Below, in pieces: positions 47,201-55,822 of a stretch of 64,000 bases of DNA. The translations under genes and the position numbers were made by a program. This DNA is from Rebecca billardiae RCC1528 (lineage: Eukaryota; Haptophyta): the NCBI GenBank assembly GCA_965240325.2, contig OZ251235.1, positions 1,302,001-1,366,000 on the forward strand. The letters are read 5' to 3'. The notes beneath the pieces were generated by a model. It did no database searches, was not told where the DNA came from, and saw nothing but the letters and a program-made list of their open reading frames with translations. Position 1 is the first letter of the stretch. Every line of letters begins with the position of its first letter.

Positions 47201-47204
47201 GCAT
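30027..47204 (-). CDS. Giant polycystin-1-like receptor with LRR and (SPPP)n rod ectodomain, GPS, EF-hands
   Basis: A 5,725-aa ORF with no intron needed. The first ATG is 47204 (upstream codons in frame are GTG only) and gives a signal peptide (MRRITAWALLLLARPDGADA). Order in residues: LRRs ~21-287; (SPPP)n rod ~292-675; LRRs ~677-1169; rod ~1172-3086; IPT/TIG-like repeats ~3087-3420 (SVSPASGDANGGTEVTIVG); REJ-type region ~3545-4170 (AVIAGGDRRVPSS...DASASFDPD); GPS ~4407-4459 with CVWWDEG...CACTHLTDF, so the HL/T cleavage site is intact. TM1 is ~4497-4519, an IQ-like motif (LQRIARGRTAR) ~4725, TM2/3 ~4795-4849, a long low-complexity loop, two EF-hands (DADGNGYVDETE, DADGDGAISFTE) ~5522-5589, and TM4/5 ~5626-5694. 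TM2/3 and TM4/5 (YALSFG...SLGVEEPIILAL) resemble polycystin-1. The PLAT domain and the C-terminal channel block are not seen. Likely a surface or flagellar/haptonemal adhesion receptor (inference). Confidence 0.87.
37947..43690 (-). repeat. Coding repeat: ~1,915-residue (SPPP)n rod
   Basis: 5.7 kb of near-pure Ser-Pro repeat. The dominant higher-order unit is four SPPP followed by one SPPPP (21 residues, 63 bp), with occasional A, R, Q, T, L, M or N replacing S or P. Third codon positions vary widely, so the peptide pattern is kept despite DNA drift. Such repeats are hydroxylated and O-glycosylated in plant and green-algal cell-wall glycoproteins and form polyproline II rods. Confidence 0.95.
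45180..46330 (-). repeat. Coding repeat: ~384-residue (SPPP)n rod between two LRR blocks
   Basis: The first rod of the giant receptor. It has the same SPPP chemistry but a less regular insertion of the fifth Pro. It separates the N-terminal LRR block from the second one. Confidence 0.95.
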
Positions 47205-47222
47205 CTCCGCGGGGAGCGAGTC

Positions 47223-47246
47223 GTGGACCCACCTCGCTGGGTCCAC
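47223..47246 (-). promoter_or_regulatory. 5' UTR hairpin just upstream of the giant receptor ATG
   Basis: GTGGACCCA-cctcgc-TGGGTCCAC forms a 9-bp GC-rich stem ending 18 nt upstream of the ATG at 47204. If transcribed it could slow scanning ribosomes. The function is inferred. Confidence 0.4.
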
Positions 47247-47761
47247 TCGTCACCGGGTAAAAACCCCAACTAGATTGTATGTGTTAAATGATAAATCATA
47301 GCGTGGGTGCACACTCAACCAATATTCAAAGGACCCAACCGAATCCCTGAATACTGTACTTAAACCACATATCGCGGGGTGTACTGTATGATATATATAG
47401 CCGCCCATATATATAGTATCGTGGTCTGAACCCCCTGATGACGCACAACACACTTTTACCTGATGCTCCCCCCCCGACTCCTCTACCATATTTGCAAATA
47501 CGACATTGTTCGCGCGCGAGGCGTCCAATCTTCGTATGTGCGAAATCGTTTACTTTCATACAAACGGTCCTCCTAGGACAACCTACAAGAATGTGTGGAG
47601 AGGTACTCACTCGCATATGCCATTCGTGCTATCCTATGCCGTGCGGAACGCCTTGCCGTTTCGATAACCGACCACGAGCATCCGCGGTGCACCCCGAGTT
47701 TTTGCTGACGACGAGACGTGTGGCCCTCGCGGCCCTGGCCGGCGCAACGGCGGTGGCCGCG
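47247..47761. other. Divergent promoter region
   Basis: 515 bp between the giant receptor (minus) and a hypothetical gene (plus). It is AT-rich in its left half, with ATATAT tracts at about 47390-47415 and a C run near 47467. No defined promoter element can be asserted. Confidence 0.4.
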
Positions 47762-49156
47762 ATGGCCGAAAAACCGCCGAAGCCGCCGAGCCCGGCCGCG
47801 CTTGTCCTCGAAGCTCTTTGCCGTACGTCGGCCTGCGTCCCAGAGTGGATGCACGGCCCACGAGAGGAGGTCCAGCGTGCAATTCCGTTCGCACGTGGCG
47901 TGGTCCGGCGTGAATCGGCCGGGATGCCGACGGAGCCGCTCGCGACGCGCGGGCTGCACATGGCGGGCGTCGACCCCCTCGACGCGACGGAGACGCACAT
48001 CGCCATGTTCACACGCGCGCTGCGCCGCACGCCCGCGCACATGCCCGACGCTCGTGCGTGCGTCTGGCGCGCGCTGCGCGAGGCGCAGGGCCGTCCCCGC
48101 CCGGTGCCCGCTAGGCGACAGCCGCGCGCGACGCGCGGGCTCGATTTGCCGGGTGTCGACGCCTCCGACGAGACGGGCACCCAGATTGCTGTGCTCGAGC
48201 GCGTCACACGCGCCGTGCCCGCGCACATGCATCACGTTCTCGCACGCGCGCAACGCGCGCTGGACGTGGCACGCCGGCGTGCCGTTGCCGAGCAGCAACA
48301 CGCGCTCACGGACGCGCGCACACGCGATCGGGCGCTGGCCACGGAGGCGCGCCTGGCGAGGCGACGCGCGCGCGCGGCACAAGCGCAGCGCGCACGTGAG
48401 CGCGTGCGCGCACGCGCCCGCCGAAGCGGAGCTGGCCGGCATGTGTTCGCGCAAGGGCGCCAGCGCATCTTTGGTGGCGGCGGCCGGGAGCGCACGCGCA
48501 GGCGGCGAGGCCGCAGCGGGTCCAAATCTCGGAGCCGGCCGTCACGCGCCTCGCCCGGCGCACGCGCGGGCGAGCGTCCGGCCGCACCGCGCCAAGCCAA
48601 CCTCAACAAGGCTTCTATCATGCGCAAGGCGATCGCCGAGCAGCGCCGCGCGCTCGACGGTGTGCGCGCAGCAGTGGAGCTCGCGGACGGTGGTGGGGCA
48701 GAGGGCGCACGACGCGAGGCGTGGGTCGCGAGCGTGCGCGCCGCGTGCTCGGCGTTGCGCGTGCCCGACGCTCGCACGCTCGTCTCCACCGACGACGTCG
48801 CGCTGCTCGACGTGGCGATGACGACCATCGCGCGCGCTTGGCTGCTCCGACACAGCCGCGCGCCGCCACTGCATCTGCTCGAGGCACCAGCCGCGGCTGA
48901 GCTGCGAGCGCTCTCCGCTGTCGCTCGCGCCTCGAAGGCGGAATCGGGCTGGCGAGACGTGGCGTTTGCCGTCGCTCACGCGCGGCTACGACGCCAGCGG
49001 GCCGCGCGCGCCATCCAACGGCGCGCACGCCCGCTCTGGCGCATCCGCGGCACCGCCGCTGGCGCGAGTAGACCTCCCTTGACTGTACTGTCGTTACGTT
49101 CCATGATGGCCACGCTTCGCCCCCGAGGGCGCGAGGCGGCGGCGCCGCGTGCGTAG
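47762..49156 (+). CDS. Hypothetical protein with three internal repeats and basic centre
   Basis: 464 aa from an ATG in good context (gcgATGg). It was not recognised as a known family. The N-terminal half holds repeats of about 25-50 residues. Two clear copies read TRGLHMAGVDPLDATETHIA...RALRRTPAHMPDA and TRGLDLPGVDASDETGTQIA...RVTRAVPAHMHHV. A shorter earlier one is LEALCRTSACVPEWMHGPRE. A long Arg/Ala-rich helical stretch follows, then a basic Gly/Arg/Ser segment at about 235-280. Helices come next, ending in an IQ-like RAARAIQRRARPLWRIR close to the C-terminus, which might bind calmodulin. Earlier in-frame starts exist but lie in AT-rich divergent-promoter sequence. It could be a nuclear or cytoskeletal protein; no function is assigned. 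Confidence 0.55.
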   Translation: MAEKPPKPPSPAALVLEALCRTSACVPEWMHGPREEVQRAIPFARGVVRRESAGMPTEPLATRGLHMAGVDPLDATETHIAMFTRALRRTPAHMPDARACVWRALREAQGRPRPVPARRQPRATRGLDLPGVDASDETGTQIAVLERVTRAVPAHMHHVLARAQRALDVARRRAVAEQQHALTDARTRDRALATEARLARRRARAAQAQRARERVRARARRSGAGRHVFAQGRQRIFGGGGRERTRRRRGRSGSKSRSRPSRASPGARAGERPAAPRQANLNKASIMRKAIAEQRRALDGVRAAVELADGGGAEGARREAWVASVRAACSALRVPDARTLVSTDDVALLDVAMTTIARAWLLRHSRAPPLHLLEAPAAAELRALSAVARASKAESGWRDVAFAVAHARLRRQRAARAIQRRARPLWRIRGTAAGASRPPLTVLSLRSMMATLRPRGREAAAPRA

Positions 49157-49186
49157 GCACGACCCCCACAACCTGCGCGGGCGCGC

Positions 49187-50596
49187 ATGACGGAGTGGGG
49201 AGGCCCTGCCTGCCCATCCGTTCTCCTCCCCGAGCCGAGCGCTCCACCAGCCTCGCTTGCCACCGCGCAGAGTGCATCGCCAATGCGCACGCGGCCGACG
49301 CGATTCGACGACCTCGACATTGACAAGATCCCACCGCCCACGGACGGCACGGGGCAAGGTCAGCGGCGCCACGGCGTACGGTCTGACCCTCAACATGCTC
49401 CCTCCAACGTGCTGCCGCGCTCCAACGTGCAGGCGGCGCAAGTGACAGCCAGCCGGACATCCTCGGCCAGGCCCATCGCCAGCGCGCTCGCCGAGTCCTC
49501 CGGGTGCAGGCTCAGCCTGCTGAGCCTGCGTGCCCACAACACCGCCCGATGGGGCAAAACCACCTCGGCCCACACAGGCCTAAAACGTGCAGCCCCCACC
49601 GGCTTACTAGGTGTGACACCCGACTGCCATGCCCCTGGGGCTGGGACAGCGCAGCTACTACTGCGACACCCGCACCGTGGATATGGCCTGGATGACCGCT
49701 GCTTGCTGCCAGCGAGCAAGCAGACACTGGCTGATGAGCTGCCGTGCACAGGCTACGTCGTAGGCGATGCCCGGGGGCAGACAGTGGCGCTAGTTCAGGA
49801 CGGGCCCTCGGTCCCGCCGTGCCCAGCCTGGCCGGCTGCCTGCGGAGCCTTTCGCAGCCCTGCTGACACCGGCCGGGCTAGACTCATCCTCGGTGCTGAG
49901 AGCTGGCCAGGCGACGAAAATGACGGTTGGAGGCTGGTGAAAGCCCGACATTCGTCCCGACGGCGAGGGCAACGCCAGCGTGCAACGATACCTAAGGTGG
50001 GTAAAGCAGCGCCCCAGGGTGATGACTATCACGCCTCGTGGGGAGCCCATGACGAAGCACCTGTGGCGCCGCCTGGCGCCGCGGGTATGGCCCGGCAAGT
50101 AATTGCTGTGATGAATGCGCCTTCAAGTATGAGTACCGGAGGGAGATACCATTGCCTCGCGACTGATGAGAGTGCGGACGATGATGCCACACCTCAGACA
50201 GACCCGCCACAGCATACTCCGTTGCTGGGTAAACGGCGCCGCGGCGCGCGCGCGCAGCGGGCCGGTGCTGGTGCTTGGGCCAAGACGCCTGGCGCGGGGG
50301 CGCAGGCATCGGCCGAGCCGGGCTTGCCGAACGCGCACGTGCACTGCGCCAAAGGCAACGCCGTCGCTACTCTCCCCGATGACAGGATGCGAAGGGCGGC
50401 AGCGGCGATGGCCGAGGACACGGGCCGCATGCTGCCGCACGACATGGCCTCCACGGCCACCGTGCTCGCTGGCGACCAGGCGGCGGAGAAGGTAAATGCC
50501 GAGGTGGGCACTTCGTCTCGCCCCGTCGCTTTCGACCACGCTGCCCGGATCGTATGGCTGGCCCACGCTGTGGTGGCAGCACTGCTGACCCCCTGA
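49187..50596 (+). CDS. Hypothetical ORF (469 aa), uncertain
   Basis: An ATG-initiated open frame starting 30 bp after the preceding gene. It has mixed amino-acid composition and is less Ala/Arg-skewed than chance frames here. No domain was recognised. Segments such as ENDGWRLVKARHSSRRRG and LGKRRRGARAQRAG are basic and could be nucleic-acid binding, as in retroelement ORF1 proteins, but that is speculation. There is no catalytic motif and no membrane segment. It may be non-coding. Confidence 0.3.
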   Translation: MTEWGGPACPSVLLPEPSAPPASLATAQSASPMRTRPTRFDDLDIDKIPPPTDGTGQGQRRHGVRSDPQHAPSNVLPRSNVQAAQVTASRTSSARPIASALAESSGCRLSLLSLRAHNTARWGKTTSAHTGLKRAAPTGLLGVTPDCHAPGAGTAQLLLRHPHRGYGLDDRCLLPASKQTLADELPCTGYVVGDARGQTVALVQDGPSVPPCPAWPAACGAFRSPADTGRARLILGAESWPGDENDGWRLVKARHSSRRRGQRQRATIPKVGKAAPQGDDYHASWGAHDEAPVAPPGAAGMARQVIAVMNAPSSMSTGGRYHCLATDESADDDATPQTDPPQHTPLLGKRRRGARAQRAGAGAWAKTPGAGAQASAEPGLPNAHVHCAKGNAVATLPDDRMRRAAAAMAEDTGRMLPHDMASTATVLAGDQAAEKVNAEVGTSSRPVAFDHAARIVWLAHAVVAALLTP

Positions 50597-50837
50597 TGAA
50601 TATGGTAGCAGAGATTAATGGTCGTTATCGTAGATGATAGTATTTATGAACCAACTGGTCCCCACGGTATGATACACTTGCGGGTAAAGTAGGTGGGCCT
50701 CTGAGCCGAGCTCGCCAGCCAACCTCCCAACAGTGCCAGTCAGGCGGTTGCAAGGGCGGTGCAAGCGCGGTGACTGAATGGCTCGGATTAGCCCGGCTAC
50801 CCTGGTTGATATGTGATGAACATCGCCGGTAACCACG

Positions 50838-52148
50838 CCACCCGTTCCAGAAAGGCGATTAGTTCGGACATGGTCCGGGAGCTCATAGGTCGTGACACGA
50901 CCTATGAGCTCCCGGACCACAGTGGGAGCACGCGGGGGGCGCGGCCGTTGAGGAGGGGCGGGGGCGGGCGGGCGACGTCGACGTCGCGGCTATCCACGCG
51001 CTCTGCTGTCGATGAGTTGCTGTCGGCGCTGCGCGCCGCGCTCGCGGGGTGGCTCGGACACATGCGCGCCTTTGAGCGCCCGGCGACCGCGCGCGCATCG
51101 GCTTCCTCCGCCTGCAAGTCGCCCGCGACCGCGGCCGCCGCCCACTTCGAGTGGGTTGACTGCGCCCGAGTCTGCTCGCCGCCGAGCGCGGGGATGAGTT
51201 GAGCGCGGCGCGAGGCGGCGATCGCGATCGGGCGATCGCATGTGCCCATCTGCGCCCCCTTCGCCACGGCGCGACCGCTTCAGCATGCGTATGTGACCCC
51301 ACTTGTCCGGGATGTCGGGAGCGGGCGAACATTGTCGGCCAGCGTGTCCGCCAGCGCCGCGCGCGCGCAGTGCTCGTTCGGATCGGAGGTCACTCCGTGG
51401 CGTCTCGTGATGTCTTCCCCGCGCAAGCTGATGGGCACGGTTGGTCCGCATCTGCCGTCATGTGACGTCTACTGATGCCGTGTACACCATTGTGACAGAA
51501 CTTGCTAAGCAAGTTCTTCTCACCAGAAAGTTGTCGTCAGCATTGACGCACAGTGCAAGCTGGCAGAGCAGTGGATGGCATGACCTTGGTGGCCCCATGC
51601 GGGGCAATACATGGCCATAGGCATGCTCTGATGCCGTTTGTGACGTGTTTCCGATCCGAACGAGCCTTGCGCGCGCGCGGCGCGCGCGGACACGGTAGCC
51701 GACAATGTTCGCCGGCTCCCGACATCCCGGACAAGTGGGGTCACATACGCATGCTGAAGCGGTCGCGCCGTGGCGAATGGGGCGCGGATGGGCACATGCG
51801 ATCGCCCGATCGCGATCGCCGCCTCGCGCCGCGCTCAACTCATCCCTGCGCTCGGCGGCGAGCAGACTCGGGCGCAGTCAACCCACTGGCCACTCGAAGC
51901 GGGCGGCGGCCGCGGTCGCGGGCGACTTGCAGGCAGAGGAAGCCGATGCGCGCGCGGTCGCCGGGCGCTCAAAGGCGCGCGTGGGTCCGAGCCATCCCGC
52001 CCGCGCGGCGCGCGCCGCCCAAGTCACGCTTCTCTCGGTCGCACGTCGGCCACGCGCCACCTGTTCGCCATCCTGCCGCCACCGCAGCCGTGGTCGCGGG
52101 GCCGCCTCGCCGCCCTGGCGGCGGAACAACACCCCGTGGAACGGGTGG
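50838..52148. mobile_element. Inverted-repeat (foldback-like) element B
   Basis: The second copy of the element at 23339-24632, with the same CCACCCGTTCC/GGAACGGGTGG ends, the same left palindrome position and the same right-end sequence. The inner core (about 51370-51660) reads as the reverse complement of the core in element A. It carries its own palindromes at 50872-50918 and 51498-51516. No target duplication is obvious and no transposase is encoded. Confidence 0.8.
50872..50918. repeat. 47-bp perfect palindrome in element B
   Basis: Two 23-nt arms surround a central A. The outer 13 bp match element A. The inner 10 bp (ATAGGTCGTG) are different but perfectly paired. Confidence 0.9.
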
Positions 52149-52450
52149 GTCATGTATCATCACCGTGTCTGTGTCCGTGTTGCTGCTGGGCGACATCATT
52201 CATTAAAACTTCGGTCTGGGCGTTCGGAAGTGACAACCGGCGCGGAGTCGTCCCGGTGGCGGTGCCAGTAAGACTCTGCTCGTACAGCCCGGCAGCGAAA
52301 GCCCGGGCTCACGCGACAGATCCGGGCCGCCGGTCGGGTTGCCAGCGAGCGCACGGTCGTGGATACGGGGCCGATGGACTCGGCCGCGGTGATGCTCTGA
52401 CACGCCCATGCCCACAGGAGTCGGCCACCGTGCACGCGCATCGAGGCGTG

Positions 52451-53581
52451 TCACGGGTTTGGCGTCGTCGCGTATTTGCCCGTCCACTTCTTTGCTGCGC
52501 GCGCGGCAGCGAGGGCAGAGCGCGGCCCCGATCAGCGCACGAGGGCGCGGCGCAGCGCGCCTGCGCGCGCGCCAGCCCGCGCAGCGCGCGCCGCGCGCAC
52601 CCTCCGCGATCGCCGCCGCTTCGTTCGACTTCCAGTGGTCGGCGACCGACGCGTCGAGCGGGTCCTCCGGGTTGGGCGCCGAGAGCAGCGCCTGGATCGA
52701 GAGCAGCACCGTCCTCACCTGCAGCGCCGGGCTCCACTTGTCCTTCAGAATGTCGAGGCAGATGCGGCCTGCGCGCGGCGGGTGGCGCGCCGAGTGCGTG
52801 AGCGCGCAGCCACGCCGGCGCCCGGCGGGCTGTGCCGTCTTGCGCGCCTCCGTGCCGGGCTGGCTGGCTGCGACGGCGTGCGAAGGCGCGCCGCGCGCTC
52901 GGTAGTACATGCGCGCGCGCCGCACCGAGCTTATCGATGTTAGGGTGGTAGATTTTCGTCAGGAAGCGCACCTTGGGCGGAGCCATCGGGTACTCCTCCG
53001 GCAGGAAGAGCTCCAGCCGGAAGATGCCGCCTGGCGGAGCGGCGCCCGCCGCAGCGCACCGCAGCGCACCGCATCGCGCAGCGGGTGCGCGAGTGAGCGC
53101 ACGCGCGTGCGCAGACTGCCGGTGCGGAGGAAGATGCCGCGCGATGACGAGGCGCACGAGACGGTGCGTGCACGCACCTTCGTACGGCGACTGGGCGGGG
53201 CCCGCCAGTATCACGTTGAAGTACCGGAGGTTGTCCTGGTACGGCGCCGCGTTGATGCCCGCCACTGCAGGCCATCGTCACGCGAGCGCGAGGGGCGCGA
53301 GCAACGCGTGAGCGATGCGGCAAGCGGGCGGGCGAGCGCGTGAGCGCGCAGTGTGGACATACCAGGTTCACTCATGAGACGCTGCGTCTCCTGCACACGG
53401 TGTGGGCAGCGCAGCGCGCACACGAGGCAGTGAGCGATCGCATTCCTGCGAGTCGCAGGGCGTTGCGGTGATCGCGCACGCGCCGATGCGCGAGCGAAGG
53501 CTCGCGCTCGCGAGAATGTCCATGGGCGGGCTCACTGGCGGTGCGACGCACTTTCTGGATTCGCCGCGGCAGTTCGCCCAT
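52451..53581 (-). CDS. UBC13: Ubiquitin-conjugating enzyme E2 N (UBC13), 6 exons
   Basis: The E2 that builds Lys63-linked ubiquitin chains with a UEV partner, in DNA-damage tolerance and signalling. All exons can be placed on the minus strand with GT-AG introns: 53552-53581, 53363-53390, 53178-53264, 52926-53030, 52601-52768 and 52451-52494. The sum is 462 bp, 153 aa (human UBE2N 152). Exon 1 gives [10 protein letters not shown] and exon 2 ETQRLMSEP. The middle carries [20 protein letters not shown] and the Ubc13-typical [18 protein letters not shown]. Catalytic Cys lies in [16 protein letters not shown]. The last exon adds KKWTGKYA, matching the family's C-terminal helix. Introns are 98-161 bp. 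The gene diverges from TSPO, with 160 bp between the start codons. Confidence 0.98.
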
Positions 53582-53741
53582 ATCTGTGACGGCGCTGAAG
53601 CGCGCGACCGGTCACCACCTAGCCAAGCCGGGGCGCGAGAGCCAGCAAGCGTCTTGCCAAGCGATGGGCGCGGAGGCGCACGCGCGCCCGGAACCAGTGT
53701 GCCCGGACTGGTCGCCTCGCGCTGCCACGGCCGGAGCTGTG

Positions 53742-54374
53742 ATGGCGCTCTCGGCACTGTCGCCACGATCGGGGAGGTTGGCCGCCGTGGCGCTCATGGT
53801 GACCATGGCACCCGCATGCGACTGCACCAGCCTCGATGGACGCCGTATGCCCACTCGCCCGCTGGCGCGTCGCGCGGCCACTCATCGGCGCACGCAGCCC
53901 ACGCTCGCCGTGCCTGCGGCACTGCCGTGGGTGGGCGGTTGCGTGCTCGCAGGATGGAGCGGCACGCCCTTCGTCATCCCAGCTATCAAGTCGGGCTGGT
54001 ACGATACCATCGAGAAGCCGCCATGGTGCCCGCCCCCCGGAACATATGCGCCCGCGTGGACTGTGCTGTACGCAAGCATCGGATATGCGGCCGCGCGTGT
54101 CGCCTCCGCGGCGTCGGCGGCGTCGCGTACGGCTCTCGTCATCTGGAGCGTGCACCTCGGCATCAACCTTGTATGGGCCCCTCTTTTCTTCGGGCTGAAG
54201 CGCATCCGCCTGGCCGCGTGGTGGAACGTGCTCCTCCTGGCTGCGATCGCCGCCACGGCCACCTCCTTTGCTCGCGTCTCGGCGCTGTCGGCGTGGGTGC
54301 TCGCGCCATACGCGGGATGGTGCATTTTCGCCACGGCGCTCAACTTCGACATCGCGAGGCGCAATCGCCAGTGA
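53742..54374 (+). CDS. TSPO: TSPO/MBR-family membrane protein
   Basis: A tryptophan-rich five-helix membrane protein of the translocator family, which binds porphyrins and sterols. It sits in mitochondrial outer membranes of animals, and in secretory or plastid-related membranes or bacteria elsewhere. From ATG 53742 it is 210 aa. The core after about residue 60 has the family signatures: GWYDTIEKPPWCPPPGTYAP, AWTVLYASIGYAA, INLVWAPLFFGLKRI, WWNVLLLA and PYAGWCIFATALNFDI. The core alone is the usual ~155 residues. The N-terminal extension begins with a signal-peptide-like hydrophobic stretch (LAAVALMVTMAPACDC) followed by Arg/Ser/Thr-rich sequence, which in secondary-plastid algae could be a bipartite plastid signal. 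Earlier in-frame Met codons overlap UBC13 exon 1. Confidence 0.93.
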   Translation: MALSALSPRSGRLAAVALMVTMAPACDCTSLDGRRMPTRPLARRAATHRRTQPTLAVPAALPWVGGCVLAGWSGTPFVIPAIKSGWYDTIEKPPWCPPPGTYAPAWTVLYASIGYAAARVASAASAASRTALVIWSVHLGINLVWAPLFFGLKRIRLAAWWNVLLLAAIAATATSFARVSALSAWVLAPYAGWCIFATALNFDIARRNRQ

Positions 54375-54961
54375 GACGTGAGGTACGGCGTGGCAGCCGT
54401 CGCCAATCAACGCCGCGCAGCCACGGGTGACGCGTGGTTCATCGCCATCGGCTGTGCTGGTCACGGGTCGTAACGCGCCCGTCGGCCAACGAGTAGGCAG
54501 CGCTGACCCGGACCGTATGTGTCAGTGTCTCTTAATCTCTGATACTGACAGTATATATGCGTGTTAGACTGACGAGACTCAGTCAACCGTTGCGCAGCAG
54601 AAATACCGCCCTTGGCAGAAACTATACGCTGTCTACTCACTGGTGACGGTGACCGCTGAGTTGACACTGATGACGCCGGATTACTGAGAATTTTAAGTAC
54701 TAGCAGCTCAGAAGTAGCAGCTTTAAGTAACTCACTAGTACTGTTGAGCTGTGTGCGCCTCTTATACTGTACTTTATTCTTAGTAAACTGATGTAGGTCG
54801 TATGGGTACTGTCAATCTCGCCTGCCTGAGCTGTGTGCGTCTCTTATTCTTAGTAAACTGTACCGCGCCGCTCGACGATTCGAATAGCTGGCAAATTAGA
54901 ATCAAGTCGAAACCGCAAAATAATACGCCAATCGCCATACATCGATGGCCGCCGAGCAGCC
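54375..54961. other. Intergenic region with dispersed-motif copies
   Basis: 587 bp between TSPO and the next gene. It contains one full copy of the dispersed ~50-bp motif and one rearranged partial copy just before it. Confidence 0.5.
54744..54870 (+). repeat. Dispersed ~50-bp motif, copies 4 (partial) and 5
   Basis: A partial copy at about 54744-54792 (GAGCTGTGTGCGCCTCTTAT..., interrupted) precedes a full copy at about 54815-54870. The full copy matches the one near 14700-14760 across the core and the CTCTTATTCTTAGTAAAC tail. Confidence 0.75.
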
Positions 54962-55822
54962 ATGCTGCTCGCCGACACCTCGCACCTGCAGTCGGCCGTG
55001 CGCAAGGCCGAGATCGAGCGGCAGTACTCGCATCTTCTCTTGTACATCGACCGCTTGAATTCGATCACAAGCCAGGCGGTTCTCATTGCCGGCTTTGCGA
55101 CCATGAGCCTCTCGGCCGACTCGCTGCAGTCGATCGGTGGGCAAGCCGACCCACATTCGGACGAGGCGGCCAACTTGACGACCCAGCTCTTCGTCCTGTC
55201 CGCGGGCGGTGCCGTGGCTCTCTCTGTTTGGGTCGTGTGGACCTCCCTCCACGTGTCGAACAAGGCGGAGCAGCTTGCGCTCGAGGGCGAGCAGGGCTCC
55301 GTCGCGCACGCATCCGCAGCGCTCATCAAGCAGAGCCGGATCATCATTCGCGTGCACACGACCGCGCTGTGCTTCGTCGGCCTCTCCCTCTGCGTGCTCT
55401 GCTACGTCTTCGTCGACCACACGACGACCATCCTCTTCTGCACGCTGCTGGCGGCAGTGGGCGCGCACGCCGCCTTCTTCATGCACAGGACGACGCTGCT
55501 CTTCAGTGGGGAGCTCTCCACCACGAGCTGGGCCCATGACCGATCAGGGGCGCCCGACGGCTTCGCCGCGCCAGGCGAGGGGGCCGCTCTGCGTGACAAG
55601 CTCATCTCCCCCGCTTCTGGCTGCAACACAGTAGCACGCCCTGCGACGAGGGTGCGCATGGCTGAGGCCGCGTTGAGGGGCGAGCAGGGTCCACGTCTCG
55701 CCTCGTACTCGGGCCGGGGGGTGCAACCATCGAATGGCCCGGAGCTCGAGCAGGATGACGAGATGTCGCCACTTGCGCTCAATCGGCCGCTGCCAGGGGG
55801 ACGCGCCCGCGGGCGGCTGTGA
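54962..55822 (+). CDS. Four-helix membrane protein, weakly Orai-like
   Basis: 286 aa from ATG 54962. An amphipathic N-terminus (SAVRKAEIERQYSHLLLYID) leads into TM1 (SQAVLIAGFATMSLSA). TM2 is LFVLSAGGAVALSVWVVW, followed by a cytosolic-type loop and TM3 (TTALCFVGLSLCVLCYVFV) and TM4 (TTILFCTLLAAVGAHAAFFM). A long polar C-terminal tail follows. Helix count, spacing and the phrase preceding TM1 recall Orai store-operated Ca2+ channels. The conserved pore Glu of animal Orai TM1 is missing (the position reads Ser/Ala), so channel function is doubtful. It may be an unrelated four-helix family. No intron is required. The dispersed ~50-bp motif lies about 90 bp upstream. Confidence 0.5.
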   Translation: MLLADTSHLQSAVRKAEIERQYSHLLLYIDRLNSITSQAVLIAGFATMSLSADSLQSIGGQADPHSDEAANLTTQLFVLSAGGAVALSVWVVWTSLHVSNKAEQLALEGEQGSVAHASAALIKQSRIIIRVHTTALCFVGLSLCVLCYVFVDHTTTILFCTLLAAVGAHAAFFMHRTTLLFSGELSTTSWAHDRSGAPDGFAAPGEGAALRDKLISPASGCNTVARPATRVRMAEAALRGEQGPRLASYSGRGVQPSNGPELEQDDEMSPLALNRPLPGGRARGRL

